Source: an uncultured Thermoanaerobaculia bacterium
GTDB lineage: Bacteria; Acidobacteriota; Thermoanaerobaculia; Multivoradales; Multivoraceae
Direction of reading: 5' to 3'
Length of the DNA: 64,000 nucleotides
Assembly: GCA_951812325.1 (NCBI GenBank)
Contig: OX638294.1
Location: 2,458,859-2,522,858, forward strand
Positions 1 through 7,982 of this stretch are shown piece after piece. The notes below the pieces were generated by a model that saw only the letters and a program-made list of their open reading frames with translations, was not told the origin of the DNA and did no database searches. Position numbers and translations under genes: made by a program. Each line of letters starts with the position of its first letter. The stretch's first letter is position 1.

Positions 1-7
1 AGGCCGG

Positions 8-679
8 ATGACCGGCCGATTCATCACCTTCGAGGGCCTGGACGGCAGCGGCAAGTCGACGCAGCTCGATCGCCTGGCGCAGCGCCTGAAGGTCCGTGGA
101 GTCGCCCATGTGGTGACCCGCGAGCCCGGCGGCACGCCCTTCGCCGACCTGTTGCGCGAGTTGTTCCTGAGCCGCGAGACGTCCCGTGTCGACGGCGTGG
201 TCGAACTCATGCTCGTGTTCGCCAGCCGCCGCCAGCACCTGATCGAAGTGATCGAACCGGCCCTGGCCTCCGGCGCGGTCGTCCTGTGCGACCGCTTCAC
301 GGACTCCACCTGCGCCTATCAGGGCGGGGGCCGCGGCGTGCCGCCGGAGTTGATCGCCGAGGTGGACCGGCTCGCCACCGGCTGCCGGGCGCCGGACCGC
401 ACGCTCTTCTTCGACCTTTCGCCCGAGGAGGCGCGGCGGCGGCGGCGCGGCCGTACCGCCGACCGCATCGACCGGGAGAGTCTCGCCTTCTACCGCCGGG
501 TCCGGGCGGCGTTCCGGGAACGGATCGCCGGCGACCCGGATCGCTTCCGCGTCATCGACGGGGCGGCGCCGATCGAAACGGTCGCGGAAGCCGTCGAGGA
601 AGCGCTGAGCGACCTGCTCAAGCCGCCGGGGAGAGACCTGCGCGAGCCGAAGCGGAGAGACCGGGCAGGAAACGCATGA
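8..679 (+). CDS. tmk: Thymidylate kinase
   Basis: Phosphorylates dTMP to dTDP with ATP in the cytoplasm for dTTP synthesis. The 223-residue product has the P-loop FEGLDGSGKST near residues 8-18, the TREPGGTP substrate motif near residue 38, the CDRFTDST motif near residue 96 and an Arg-rich LID segment (RRRRRGRTADR) near residue 143. This is the normal order and length for bacterial dTMP kinases. The ATG at 8 gives the conventional N-terminus. The stop overlaps the ATG of holB by 4 nt, a widespread tmk-holB arrangement that suggests translational coupling. The identification is secure. Confidence 0.97.
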   Translation: MTGRFITFEGLDGSGKSTQLDRLAQRLKVRGVAHVVTREPGGTPFADLLRELFLSRETSRVDGVVELMLVFASRRQHLIEVIEPALASGAVVLCDRFTDSTCAYQGGGRGVPPELIAEVDRLATGCRAPDRTLFFDLSPEEARRRRRGRTADRIDRESLAFYRRVRAAFRERIAGDPDRFRVIDGAAPIETVAEAVEEALSDLLKPPGRDLREPKRRDRAGNA

Positions 680-1800
680 TTCGTGCCCCGGATCGACTGA
701 GGGAACTCGCTGCTGCAGGCAGACTGTATCCATCGGTGATCCTCCACGGAGGCGAGGCCGGAGAGCGGCTCGCCCTTGCCGGAGAGATCGCCCGAACGCT
801 GCTGTGCGAACGGGAGCGGGACCGGCGCCCCTGCGGCAAGTGCAAGCATTGCCGACGGATCGACCTCGAGGCCGACAGGATCCTCCATCCCGACCTCGTG
901 CGGCCGCTGCTCTGCGAACGGGAGCCGGACAGGCACCCCTGCGGCGAGTGCGAGCGCTGCCGGTGGATCGACCTCGAGCTCGTGGCCGGCAGGGTCTTCC
1001 GCCGCGACTGCGTGCGGGAGCTGCTGTGCATCAAGAAGCCGGGCAAGCGGCGCCCCTGCGGCAGGTGCACGCAGTGTCAGCGGATTCCCGACCAGGTCTT
1101 CCATCCCGACGTCGTGTTCGCGCGCCGCGAGCCGAGGAAAAGCGACCCCAGGAAGAAAGAGCTGGTCATTTCCGTCGACAAGGTCCGGGCCCTCCTGCAG
1201 ACGGCCCAGGTGTCGCCATTCGAGGCCCGGGGCCAGGTGTTCGTCATCGTCGAAGCGGAGACCTTGCATCCGGCCGGCGCGAACGTGCTGCTCAAGACCC
1301 TCGAGGAGCCGGCCGACAGGTCGCCCAGGAACTTCCTGCTGCTCGCTTCGTCGGCGAACGAGTTGCTGCCCACCCTGCGCAGCCGGTCGCTGACCGTGTA
1401 TCTGGGGGCCGGCGCGGGCGCGGGCGACGAGGAGGAGGAGCTCGTGGCCGACCTCGTGGAGCTCTGGCGACAACGGCCCGGCGACCGCGCCTTCTCCCTG
1501 TGGGTCTCGGCCCTCGCCGGGCGTCTGGTCCGGGGAGGAGGCTTCGAGGACATCCGGGCGCGCCGGTGCTGGACGCGGGTCGCCGGTGCGCTGGCGTCCA
1601 CGGCCCGCGGCCTCAACGACCGTGCCGACCGGGCCGCTGCGCTGGCCCTGTCCGCCGACCTGCTGGACGCCCACCGATTGCGGCAGCGCTCGATCCGTCC
1701 TGATCGCATCATCGAAGGCCTCGCCGCGCGCCGCCTGCGGCGGGACCGGCCCGAGACCGGCTTCGCAAGCCTGGTGAACGAGCTGATGGGACCGCCCTGA
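676..1800 (+). CDS. holB: DNA polymerase III delta' subunit with triplicated zinc module
   Basis: Clamp-loader delta' subunit, 374 residues, overlapping tmk by 4 nt. The AAA+ fold is recognisable: LYPSVILHG in place of a true P-loop (delta' subunits do not bind ATP), then VISVDKVRALLQ, LHPAGANVLLKTLEEP, and a sensor-1-like FLLLASSANELLPTLRSRS. The oddity is the zinc region. Family members carry one Cys4 module of the LLC...PCGxCxxC type. Here it occurs three times in tandem, starting near residues 42, 78 and 116 (LLCERERDRRPCGKCKHC, LLCEREPDRHPCGECERC, LLCIKKPGKRRPCGRCTQC). The C-terminal collar domain is less conserved. Frame and neighbours support an intact gene. Confidence 0.9.
   Translation: MIRAPDRLRELAAAGRLYPSVILHGGEAGERLALAGEIARTLLCERERDRRPCGKCKHCRRIDLEADRILHPDLVRPLLCEREPDRHPCGECERCRWIDLELVAGRVFRRDCVRELLCIKKPGKRRPCGRCTQCQRIPDQVFHPDVVFARREPRKSDPRKKELVISVDKVRALLQTAQVSPFEARGQVFVIVEAETLHPAGANVLLKTLEEPADRSPRNFLLLASSANELLPTLRSRSLTVYLGAGAGAGDEEEELVADLVELWRQRPGDRAFSLWVSALAGRLVRGGGFEDIRARRCWTRVAGALASTARGLNDRADRAAALALSADLLDAHRLRQRSIRPDRIIEGLAARRLRRDRPETGFASLVNELMGPP
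799..1128 (+). repeat. In-frame tandem triplication inside holB
   Basis: Three diverged copies of a 36-38-codon unit begin at 799, 907 and 1021 (periods 108 and 114 bp). Each encodes LLC, then 8-9 mostly charged residues, PCGxCxxC, a C/W-R-I segment and, in copies 1 and 3, HPD. Both periods are multiples of three, so the frame is kept. All four cysteines are intact in every copy, which argues against simple decay. Confidence 0.85.
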
Positions 1801-1802
1801 GC

Positions 1803-1896
1803 GAGCCGGGACCCGCGCAGGCAGGGGATAGGCATCGGCCGGCCCTGCCATGAGTGCGGCGCGGAGCCGGGATCCGCGCAGACAGGGGATAGGCTT
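1803..1896. repeat. Short direct repeat downstream of holB
   Basis: Two copies of an approximately 33-bp sequence (GAGCCGGGACCCGCGCAGGC and onward, ending in GGGGATAGGC) start at 1803 and 1864, a 61-bp period with about three mismatches. The first copy begins right after the holB stop codon. Confidence 0.75.
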
Positions 1897-1953
1897 CAGT
1901 CCCTTGCCGGCTTCCCTGCCGTACCGTGGAAGAATCTGTCCTTTGCTCCGTGA

Positions 1954-1983
1954 GGCGAACGTCTCCTGCTGGAGACGTTCGCC
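1954..1983. promoter_or_regulatory. Perfect 13-bp stem-loop
   Basis: GGCGAACGTCTCC (1954-1966) and its exact inverse (1971-1983) enclose a 4-nt TGCT loop. It ends 24 nt before the ATG at 2008 and has no T-tract, so a regulatory hairpin or operator is as likely as a terminator for the tmk-holB unit. Confidence 0.6.
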
Positions 1984-2007
1984 GGAAACCCGGAGAACAA
2001 GACCGAC

Positions 2008-2805
2008 ATGACGATTGACGACAGAACCGCAACGCCGGCCGCCCCCGGCAGCCTTGCCGACATCCGCGCGACCCTCGAGGAGGTCGGCGTGCAAATGCGC
2101 GAGCTCAGCGCCAAGCGGGCCGAGGATGACGCCAAACGGGCCGAGGATGACGCCAAACGGGCCGAGAAACGGGCCGAGGATGATGCCAAACGGGCCGAGG
2201 ATGACGCCAAACGGGCCGAGAAACGGGCCGAGGATGATGCCAAACGGGCCGAGGATGACGCCAAACGGGCCGAAGATCATGACCGACTGATGAGAGATCT
2301 GCTGGAAATCAGCGAGCAGCAGAGGCAAACCGACCGCCAGATGAAGGAGACCGACCGCCGGCTGACGAAAGCGGAGGATCTGTTCACGACGCAGTGGGGC
2401 AAGCTGATGGAGAGCCTGGTCAGGGGCGACCTCGTGGCGCTGTTGAACGATCGCGGGATCGAAGTGGAGAAGACCCTTCAGCGGCTGCAGAGCCGGCGCA
2501 ACGGCGACCACTACGAGGTCGACATTCTGGCGGTGAACGGGCGGGAGGTTGTGGTCGTGGAGGTGAAGACGACCCTGCGGTCCGAGGCCGTGACCGGGTT
2601 TCTTTCCAGGTTGTCCGTGTTCCTGGACTGGTGTCCCGAGTTTCGCGGCAAGCGAATCCTCGGCGCGGTGGCCTACCTGGACGGCGCCGACTCGGTGGCG
2701 AAGTATGCCGAGCGTCGAGGGCTGTTCGTCATCCGGGCCACCGGCAGCAGCGCCAGCATCGTCAACGCGCCGGACTTCAGGCCGCACACCTTTGCCGGAT
2801 CGTGA
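2008..2805 (+). CDS. Coiled-coil protein with PD-(D/E)XK nuclease-like C-terminal domain
   Basis: Predicted 265 residues. Residues about 15-120 are highly charged coiled coil, including three 18-residue repeats of KRAEDDAKRAEDDAKRAE (residues 36-89). The C-terminal part has a PD-(D/E)XK layout: a helical Glu (MESLVRG), HYEVDILAVNG with the Asp, then VVVVEVKTTLR with the E-x-K, as in DUF3782-like proteins. The family is widespread and of uncertain function; a nuclease role is inferred from motifs only. The gene stands alone between holB and the thioredoxin-like gene, preceded by a strong stem-loop. No recognisable partner is adjacent. Confidence 0.8.
   Translation: MTIDDRTATPAAPGSLADIRATLEEVGVQMRELSAKRAEDDAKRAEDDAKRAEKRAEDDAKRAEDDAKRAEKRAEDDAKRAEDDAKRAEDHDRLMRDLLEISEQQRQTDRQMKETDRRLTKAEDLFTTQWGKLMESLVRGDLVALLNDRGIEVEKTLQRLQSRRNGDHYEVDILAVNGREVVVVEVKTTLRSEAVTGFLSRLSVFLDWCPEFRGKRILGAVAYLDGADSVAKYAERRGLFVIRATGSSASIVNAPDFRPHTFAGS
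2113..2274 (+). repeat. 54-bp in-frame repeat array (3 copies)
   Basis: Near-identical 54-bp units at 2113-2166, 2167-2220 and 2221-2274 encode the charged heptad-rich segment of the coiled-coil protein. Each is built from a 21-bp sub-repeat encoding KRAEDDA. Nucleotide identity is high, so the array is young and probably length-variable. Confidence 0.9.
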
Positions 2806-3026
2806 CGCTGCCGGCTCGCCGCCCGGATGCCCCGGCGCAACGCTCCGGGTTCCTCGCTCCCGACGGGGCGGCGCCCGGCCACTCGGCCCTCATCGTCGCG
2901 GACCAGGCCGTGCGGCACGAGGAGGTCGTCGCGCCCACAAGCTGTTGCTATACCGGCCCCGGGACCTGATCCGGGAGATCCGTGATCCCGTGACCGGGAC
3001 GACATGACTCCACAGGAGGAGACCAC

Positions 3027-4109
3027 TTGAGCACAGAGAGTTCCGAGAGCAGGAGTCGGCCGGCCTGGGGCGTTCACGCTGCCGTGTACGCCGCCCTGCT
3101 TGCAGTGATCGCCTTCCTCGTCCTGCGGCCCGAAACGGGGGCTGCGGCCCAGGAGGAGAGTTCCGGGCAGGCAGCGGCCCGGCTCGACGGTGTGGAGATC
3201 GGCCACGACGAGGCCCTGGAACGGGCCGCCGCGCAGTTGGACCAGTTGGAACAGCAGCGCATCCAGTGCGACCTGCAGGTCGACTCGGAGCGGCACCAGT
3301 TGATCGAGCGGACACTCGAGGGGATCGTCCGCGATCGCCTGATTGTCTCTGCGTCGGAGGAAGCCGGGCTGCCGCCGGAAGTCTGGCGCAAAGTCGAGAT
3401 GGAGCGTCTCCAGGCCGCGTTGACGGACGACGAGATCGACGTCTTCTTCACGGAAAACGAAGGCCGCATTCGCGGCGGTCGGGAGGAACTCGAGGACCAG
3501 GTCCGGGTGTATCTGGCCCAGCAGCGGTTCGTGGAATTCCTCGAGGAGGGGCACGAGATCGAGTACCTGCTGGAGCCGTACCGGCTGTCGGTCGATCCCG
3601 GGAGCGGCCCGGCCCGCGGAGAAGCCGAAGCGCCGGTCACGATCGTGGAGTGGTCGGACTTCGAATGTCCGTACTGCAAGCGGGTTCTGCCGGCCCTGGA
3701 ACAGCTCCTCGAGGAGTACCCGACCGAGGTGCGTCTGGTGTTCCGCCATTTCCCGCTGCATGCGATCCACCCCAACGCGCAGGGCGCCGCCGAGGCCGCC
3801 ATCTGCGCCCAGGACCAGGGCGCCTTCTGGGAGCTTCACGATCTGATGTTCGAGGAACAGGACACACTCACCGCCTCCGACCTGAAGGACAAGGCGGAAC
3901 GCGCGGGGCTCGACGCAGAGGCCTTTGCCGCCTGCATGGAGGCCGGGGACACGACGGATCGCGTCGAGGCCGACCGGCGGGCCGGGGTCGCGGCCGGGGT
4001 CAGCGGGACGCCGGCGCTGTTCGTGAACGGCCGCCCGCTCGAGGGCGCCGTCGCGTACGCAGAGCTGGCTGACGTGGTCGAGGACGAACTCGAGCGGGCG
4101 GGTGGCTGA
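3027..4109 (+). CDS. Membrane-anchored DsbA-family thiol oxidoreductase
   Basis: 360 residues. An N-terminal transmembrane segment lies near residues 15-33. A helical region (about 45-175) resembles the N-terminal part of SurA/PpiC chaperones. It is followed by a thioredoxin_4/DsbA domain (about 195-355) with active-site C214-P-Y-C217 in DFECPYCKR and the cis-Pro SGTPALFVNG. Probably a periplasm-facing disulfide oxidoreductase or isomerase tethered to the inner membrane. The start is TTG at 3027, chosen because AGGAGGA lies 6 nt upstream. The 3' end overlaps the GTG of the nitroreductase gene by 8 nt, so the two are likely co-translated. The substrate is unknown. Confidence 0.88.
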   Translation: MSTESSESRSRPAWGVHAAVYAALLAVIAFLVLRPETGAAAQEESSGQAAARLDGVEIGHDEALERAAAQLDQLEQQRIQCDLQVDSERHQLIERTLEGIVRDRLIVSASEEAGLPPEVWRKVEMERLQAALTDDEIDVFFTENEGRIRGGREELEDQVRVYLAQQRFVEFLEEGHEIEYLLEPYRLSVDPGSGPARGEAEAPVTIVEWSDFECPYCKRVLPALEQLLEEYPTEVRLVFRHFPLHAIHPNAQGAAEAAICAQDQGAFWELHDLMFEEQDTLTASDLKDKAERAGLDAEAFAACMEAGDTTDRVEADRRAGVAAGVSGTPALFVNGRPLEGAVAYAELADVVEDELERAGG

Positions 4110-4797
4110 CGACAGGACTCCCGCATTCGTCCCCTACCGGCCGCCTCGTGTCGAAGCCGCCGAGATGACGCGCCGGGCGGACCGGATCTTCGAGGAGTTC
4201 GACAGCCGTCGCAGCGTGCGCTTCTTCACCGACGAGCCGGTGCCGCGGCGGCTGATCGGACGGGCGATCGAGGCCGCGTCGACCGCGCCCTCGGGGGCGC
4301 ATCGCCAGCCATGGCGGTTCGTCGCGGTTGCCGACCCGGAGATCAAGGCGCGGATCCGGGAGGCGGCGGAAGCCGAAGAGAAACACAGCTATCTCGGCGG
4401 GCGGATGCCGGACGAGTGGCTGAGGGCGCTCGAACCCCTGGGCACCGACTGGCGCAAGCCCTTTCTCACCACCGTGCCCTGGATCGTCGTCGTGTTCGCC
4501 GAGCTGTTCGGCTTCGACGAGCAGGGTGCGAAGCGAAAGAACTACTACGTGAAGGAGAGCGTCGGCATCGCCTGCGGCCTCTTCATCGCCGCGCTGCACG
4601 GAATGGGGCTTGCCACGCTGACCCACACGCCGAGCCCGATGGGCTTCCTGAGCGAGATCCTCGAGCGGCCGCCAAACGAGAAGCCGTACATCCTCTTTCC
4701 GGTCGGCTACCCGGCGCCGGACTGCCAGGTACCCGACCTGCGGCGCAAGTCGCTGGCCGAAGTCGCCCTGTGGCGCACGGATGGCGGCGGCGGCTGA
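4102..4797 (+). CDS. Nitroreductase-family flavoprotein
   Basis: 231 residues. FMN-binding signature near the N-terminus (SRRSVRFFTDEPVP, then APSGAHRQPWRFV) and a C-terminal GLATLTHTPSPMGFL/PYILFPVGYP region match the nitroreductase superfamily, in particular the iodotyrosine deiodinase/BluB-like branch. The exact reaction cannot be assigned. The GTG start overlaps the end of the DsbA-like gene by 8 nt, and the stop lies just before the guanylyltransferase start, suggesting one transcript. Confidence 0.85.
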   Translation: MADDRTPAFVPYRPPRVEAAEMTRRADRIFEEFDSRRSVRFFTDEPVPRRLIGRAIEAASTAPSGAHRQPWRFVAVADPEIKARIREAAEAEEKHSYLGGRMPDEWLRALEPLGTDWRKPFLTTVPWIVVVFAELFGFDEQGAKRKNYYVKESVGIACGLFIAALHGMGLATLTHTPSPMGFLSEILERPPNEKPYILFPVGYPAPDCQVPDLRRKSLAEVALWRTDGGGG

Positions 4798-4813
4798 GCG
4801 GACGGCGACAACG

Positions 4814-5869
4814 ATGATTGGTCTCATCCTGGCCGGCGGCATCGGCTCGCGGTTCTGGCCCGTGAGCAGGCGGCGCCGCCCGAAACAGCTCCTGGACCTG
4901 CTCGGCGGCGGCTCGCTCCTCGACGCCACCGCGCGCCGGATCGAGCCGCTCTGCGGCGCGGACGGGACCTGGGTCTGCACCACGGAGGAGCTGGCGCCCG
5001 CGGTCGCGGCCGAGCTGCCGGGGGTCGCCGCCTCGCGCATCGTGGGCGAGCCGAGCGGCCGCAACACGGCGCCGGCGATCGGCTGGGCGGTGCGTTCCAT
5101 GCCGGAGCACGCGCGGGACGACGTGATCGCGGTGTTTCCATCCGACCACTGGGTGGCCGACGAGGAGGCGTTCCTGGACGTGCTTCGCGTGGGCGCCCAG
5201 GCGGTCGAGCGCGGCGATCACGACGTGGTGACCGTTGGCACGGCACCGGCCTGGCCCGAAACCGGCTACGGCTACCTGGAACTCGAGGCGCCCGCGCAAG
5301 CCGGTAGCCTGGAGCGCGTGGTGCGGTTCACCGAAAAGCCGGACCCGGAGACGGCGGTCCGCTTCGAAGCCTCCGGCCGTCACGTCTGGAACGCCGGGAT
5401 CTTCCTCTTCCGGGGTTCCGTTCTGCTCGATCTCTACCGCCGGCACCTGCCCGAACTGGCCGCCGGCCTCGAGCGTCTGGCGGCAGAGGGGGTCGGGCCG
5501 GAGGACCGGCGGGCGCTCTACGCCGACCTCGAGTCCGTGTCGATCGACCATGGACTGATGGAGCGGCTGTCCTCGATCGGATGTGTCGTCGCCGACTGCG
5601 GCTGGAACGACCTCGGCTCCTGGGGGTCCCTGGCGGAGGCGCTGCCGGAAGACGACGACGGCAACCGGACGGTGGGCTCCACCTTCGCCGTCGATGCGCG
5701 GGACAACCTCCTGTTCGCCGACGCCGGCACGGTGACGGCGATCGGAGTCGAGGGCCTCGCGATCGTCAGGACCGGTGACGCGGTGCTCGTCGTGCCGCGG
5801 GAGCGGGCGCAGGACGTGCGCCGGATCGTGGAGCGGCTGCGGGCCCTGGGCCGCCGGGACCTGCTCTGA
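4814..5869 (+). CDS. manC: Mannose-1-phosphate guanylyltransferase
   Basis: Makes GDP-mannose from mannose-1-phosphate and GTP for polysaccharide or glycoconjugate synthesis. The 351-residue product opens with the nucleotidyltransferase signature LAGGIGSRFWPVSRRRRPKQ, then GRNTAPAIGWA, FPSDHW, GYGYLE, FTEKPD and VWNAGIFLF, the normal order. The isomerase domain of bifunctional ManC is absent. ATG 4814 is preferred because it places the signature at the very N-terminus; an in-frame ATG at 4781 would overlap the upstream gene by 17 nt. No other sugar-nucleotide gene is adjacent. Confidence 0.92.
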   Translation: MIGLILAGGIGSRFWPVSRRRRPKQLLDLLGGGSLLDATARRIEPLCGADGTWVCTTEELAPAVAAELPGVAASRIVGEPSGRNTAPAIGWAVRSMPEHARDDVIAVFPSDHWVADEEAFLDVLRVGAQAVERGDHDVVTVGTAPAWPETGYGYLELEAPAQAGSLERVVRFTEKPDPETAVRFEASGRHVWNAGIFLFRGSVLLDLYRRHLPELAAGLERLAAEGVGPEDRRALYADLESVSIDHGLMERLSSIGCVVADCGWNDLGSWGSLAEALPEDDDGNRTVGSTFAVDARDNLLFADAGTVTAIGVEGLAIVRTGDAVLVVPRERAQDVRRIVERLRALGRRDLL

Positions 5870-5964
5870 GCGCGCTGCCGACGGTCGTCTGGGGCGGACC
5901 CGGCGCGCCGGCGGCGGAACGCGCCGAGGCGGGGTTCCGCCGCCTCGCGTCGTGCCGGTCCGAG

Positions 5965-6657
5965 TTGTTGGCGGCGCTCGGGGAGCGTTCGGACTGGGAG
6001 GTCGAGCTCGGCTTCGGCAAGGGCCGGTTCCTGCTCGGCTCGGCGGCCGCGGCGCCCGGGCGTCCGTTCCTGGGCGTCGAGATCGCGTCGAAGTACTTCC
6101 GGCTGGCGGCGCGCCGCGCCGGGGCCCGGGCGCTCGACAACCTCATTCTGCTGCGCGGCGAGGCGCTCTACCTGATCTCGACCCTGTTGCCGGCGGCGAT
6201 GGCGCGCACCGTCCACGCGTACTTCCCCGACCCGTGGCCCAAGAACCGCCACCATCGTCGCCGGCTGTTCGACCCGCGCACGGTCGACCAAGTCCTGTCA
6301 CTGCTTGACCCGACCTCGGGACGGCTGTGCTTCGCCACCGACCACGTCGAGTACGGCCAGGCCGTGGTGGACACGCTGCGGGCGCATCCGGCGGTCGAGT
6401 TCGAGCGCTTCCCCGGCGGCTGGCCCGAGGGGCCGCGCACGAACTACGAGGCGAAGTTCGAGGCCGAGGGTCGGCCGATCGTGCGGCTGGTCGCGGGCCT
6501 TCGGCCCGGCGCCGCCAGCCTGCTCCATCCCGCAGGGCGCGAGGCGATCCTGGTCGCGCCGGCCGGCGGGGGGGGTCCGGGTCGTCTGCCGCGGCGGGCG
6601 CCTGTCGACCCGACGCCCGGCGGTCAGTTCGAGAGGGCAAGCCGCACGTCGTCGTAG
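5965..6657 (+). CDS. trmB: tRNA (guanine-N7-)-methyltransferase
   Basis: Methylates G46 of tRNA using SAM. Motifs are ELGFGKGRFL (SAM site), FLGVEIASKYF, YFPDPWPKNRHHRRR (the TrmB signature) and a C-terminal TNYEAKFEAEGRPI. The start is uncertain. TTG at 5965 is the first usual initiator, but the frame is open back to a CTG at 5866 that overlaps the upstream TGA and would add 33 residues. The last about 30 residues are low-complexity and overlap the convergent HD gene by 34 bp. The function is secure; the termini are less so. Confidence 0.88.
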   Translation: MLAALGERSDWEVELGFGKGRFLLGSAAAAPGRPFLGVEIASKYFRLAARRAGARALDNLILLRGEALYLISTLLPAAMARTVHAYFPDPWPKNRHHRRRLFDPRTVDQVLSLLDPTSGRLCFATDHVEYGQAVVDTLRAHPAVEFERFPGGWPEGPRTNYEAKFEAEGRPIVRLVAGLRPGAASLLHPAGREAILVAPAGGGGPGRLPRRAPVDPTPGGQFERASRTSS

Positions 6658-7829
6658 ACGGCCTCGCTGCAGTAGACGCGGTAGCGGTCGATGCGCCTGA
6701 GATGGCGCATGAAGTGACTGGCCTCCTCGAGTGGAAGGAGCCGTCCGTCCGGCTGACGGACGGGCACCCGGGCGCGGCCGAGACGGTGCGGGTCCTTGGC
6801 CGAGTTCGAGACCAGGAGATCCCTGCCGTAGCGCCGGCGCAGCGGTTCGAGACGCCGCTCGAACTCGCTCTTGCCTGCCGGCGCCAGGTGTTCGTCGGTC
6901 TCGTGGGCGAGCCGGAAATGGGTGCGGTCGGTGATGGCGCGCGCGTGGAGGCTGTCCGAACGCCGCATCCGGGTCATCATCTCGCCGTCGTCGTCGGCGA
7001 GGAAGCGCTCCGGATCGCTGCTCCAGGTGATCCCCTGCTCGTGCAGCCACTCGTTCAGGTGGAGCTCCAGGGCCTTGCCGGTCACGTGGAAGTAGACCTG
7101 CGTGAACATGTAGTAGCGGGCCAGGATCAGGCTCTCGACCGCGTGCAGGCCCTCGGCGTCGATGCCCAGCCGGTGCTCGCCGGTCGCGTCGTCGACCAGG
7201 GGCCGCACCGTGGAGACGACCTGGTCGAGGTCGAAGTTGCCGTAGCGCACCCCGCAGAAGAGGGAGTCGCGCAGCAGATAGTCCATCTTGTCGACATCGA
7301 GTTCGCCGCTGACGATGGGCGAGAGCAACCGCTCCGGCCCGGCGAGCCGGTCGCCAAGCAGCCGAATCACGTCGGAGCTTTCGACCCCGCCGCCGTAGCG
7401 CGCGAAGACGCCGCTCATCTCTTCGCCGGCGAGCAGCCGCCGGCTCATCTCCTCGTGGTCGATCCCGTCCTCGAAGAGATCCTCGGCCCAGTGGCTGAAC
7501 GGGGCGTGGCCGAGGTCGTGGAGCAGGGCGGCGGCCCGGACCAGGCGCCGGGGACGCGCGCGCGGCCCGCCGTCGAGCGGCATCTCCCCGGCGCGCGCCA
7601 GGGTGTCGTAGACGCGCCCCGCGAGGTGCATCGTGCCGAGGGCGTGGCCGAAGCGGCTGTGCTCGGCGCCGGGGAATACGAGATGGGTCAGGCCGAGTTG
7701 GCGCACTTGTCGCAGGCGCTGCAACGGCCTGGTCCGGATCAGCGCCGCCTCCAGCTCGTCGGCTTCGATGAAGCCGTGGACGGGATCGCGGAAGGCCAGC
7801 CTGGGAGACGCGTTCATGGCGACGGTCAC
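6624..7829 (-). CDS. HD-domain phosphohydrolase (dGTPase/SAMHD1-like)
   Basis: 401 residues. The N-terminal DPVHGFIEADELE and RLRQVRQLGLTHLVFPGA, followed by HSRFGHALGTMHLA and LLHDLGHAPFSHWAE, give the metal-binding His and His-Asp pairs of the HD superfamily. GELDVDKMDYLLRDS is typical of the YdhJ/SAMHD1-like branch, whose members act on dNTPs or other nucleotides. The substrate is not predictable from sequence. The start is GTG 7829, with ATG 7817 as an alternative. It is transcribed away from the LolA-like gene across a 153-bp divergent spacer. Confidence 0.87.
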   Translation of the reverse strand: MTVAMNASPRLAFRDPVHGFIEADELEAALIRTRPLQRLRQVRQLGLTHLVFPGAEHSRFGHALGTMHLAGRVYDTLARAGEMPLDGGPRARPRRLVRAAALLHDLGHAPFSHWAEDLFEDGIDHEEMSRRLLAGEEMSGVFARYGGGVESSDVIRLLGDRLAGPERLLSPIVSGELDVDKMDYLLRDSLFCGVRYGNFDLDQVVSTVRPLVDDATGEHRLGIDAEGLHAVESLILARYYMFTQVYFHVTGKALELHLNEWLHEQGITWSSDPERFLADDDGEMMTRMRRSDSLHARAITDRTHFRLAHETDEHLAPAGKSEFERRLEPLRRRYGRDLLVSNSAKDPHRLGRARVPVRQPDGRLLPLEEASHFMRHLRRIDRYRVYCSEAVYDDVRLALSN

Positions 7830-7982
7830 GGGTTGCTACTCTACGGCCGGCTCCGGCCCAACATGATGATGTATCGCATGTCCAGTCGCGGGACGCGGCA
7901 GACCGGCGCGGCTCCTGGCCCGCAGGATGCGCCGTACCGCATCGGATTCCGATCCGCCCGCAGAGCCGCACGGAGGACGCCC

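Noticed and set aside
2113..2274. Possible CRISPR-like array
   Set aside because: Repeats are contiguous, in frame and without spacers, so a coding tandem repeat.
490..2787. Minus-strand open frame of 765 codons over tmk-holB and the coiled-coil gene
   Set aside because: Antisense to supported genes; its repeats only mirror the 54-bp repeat array.
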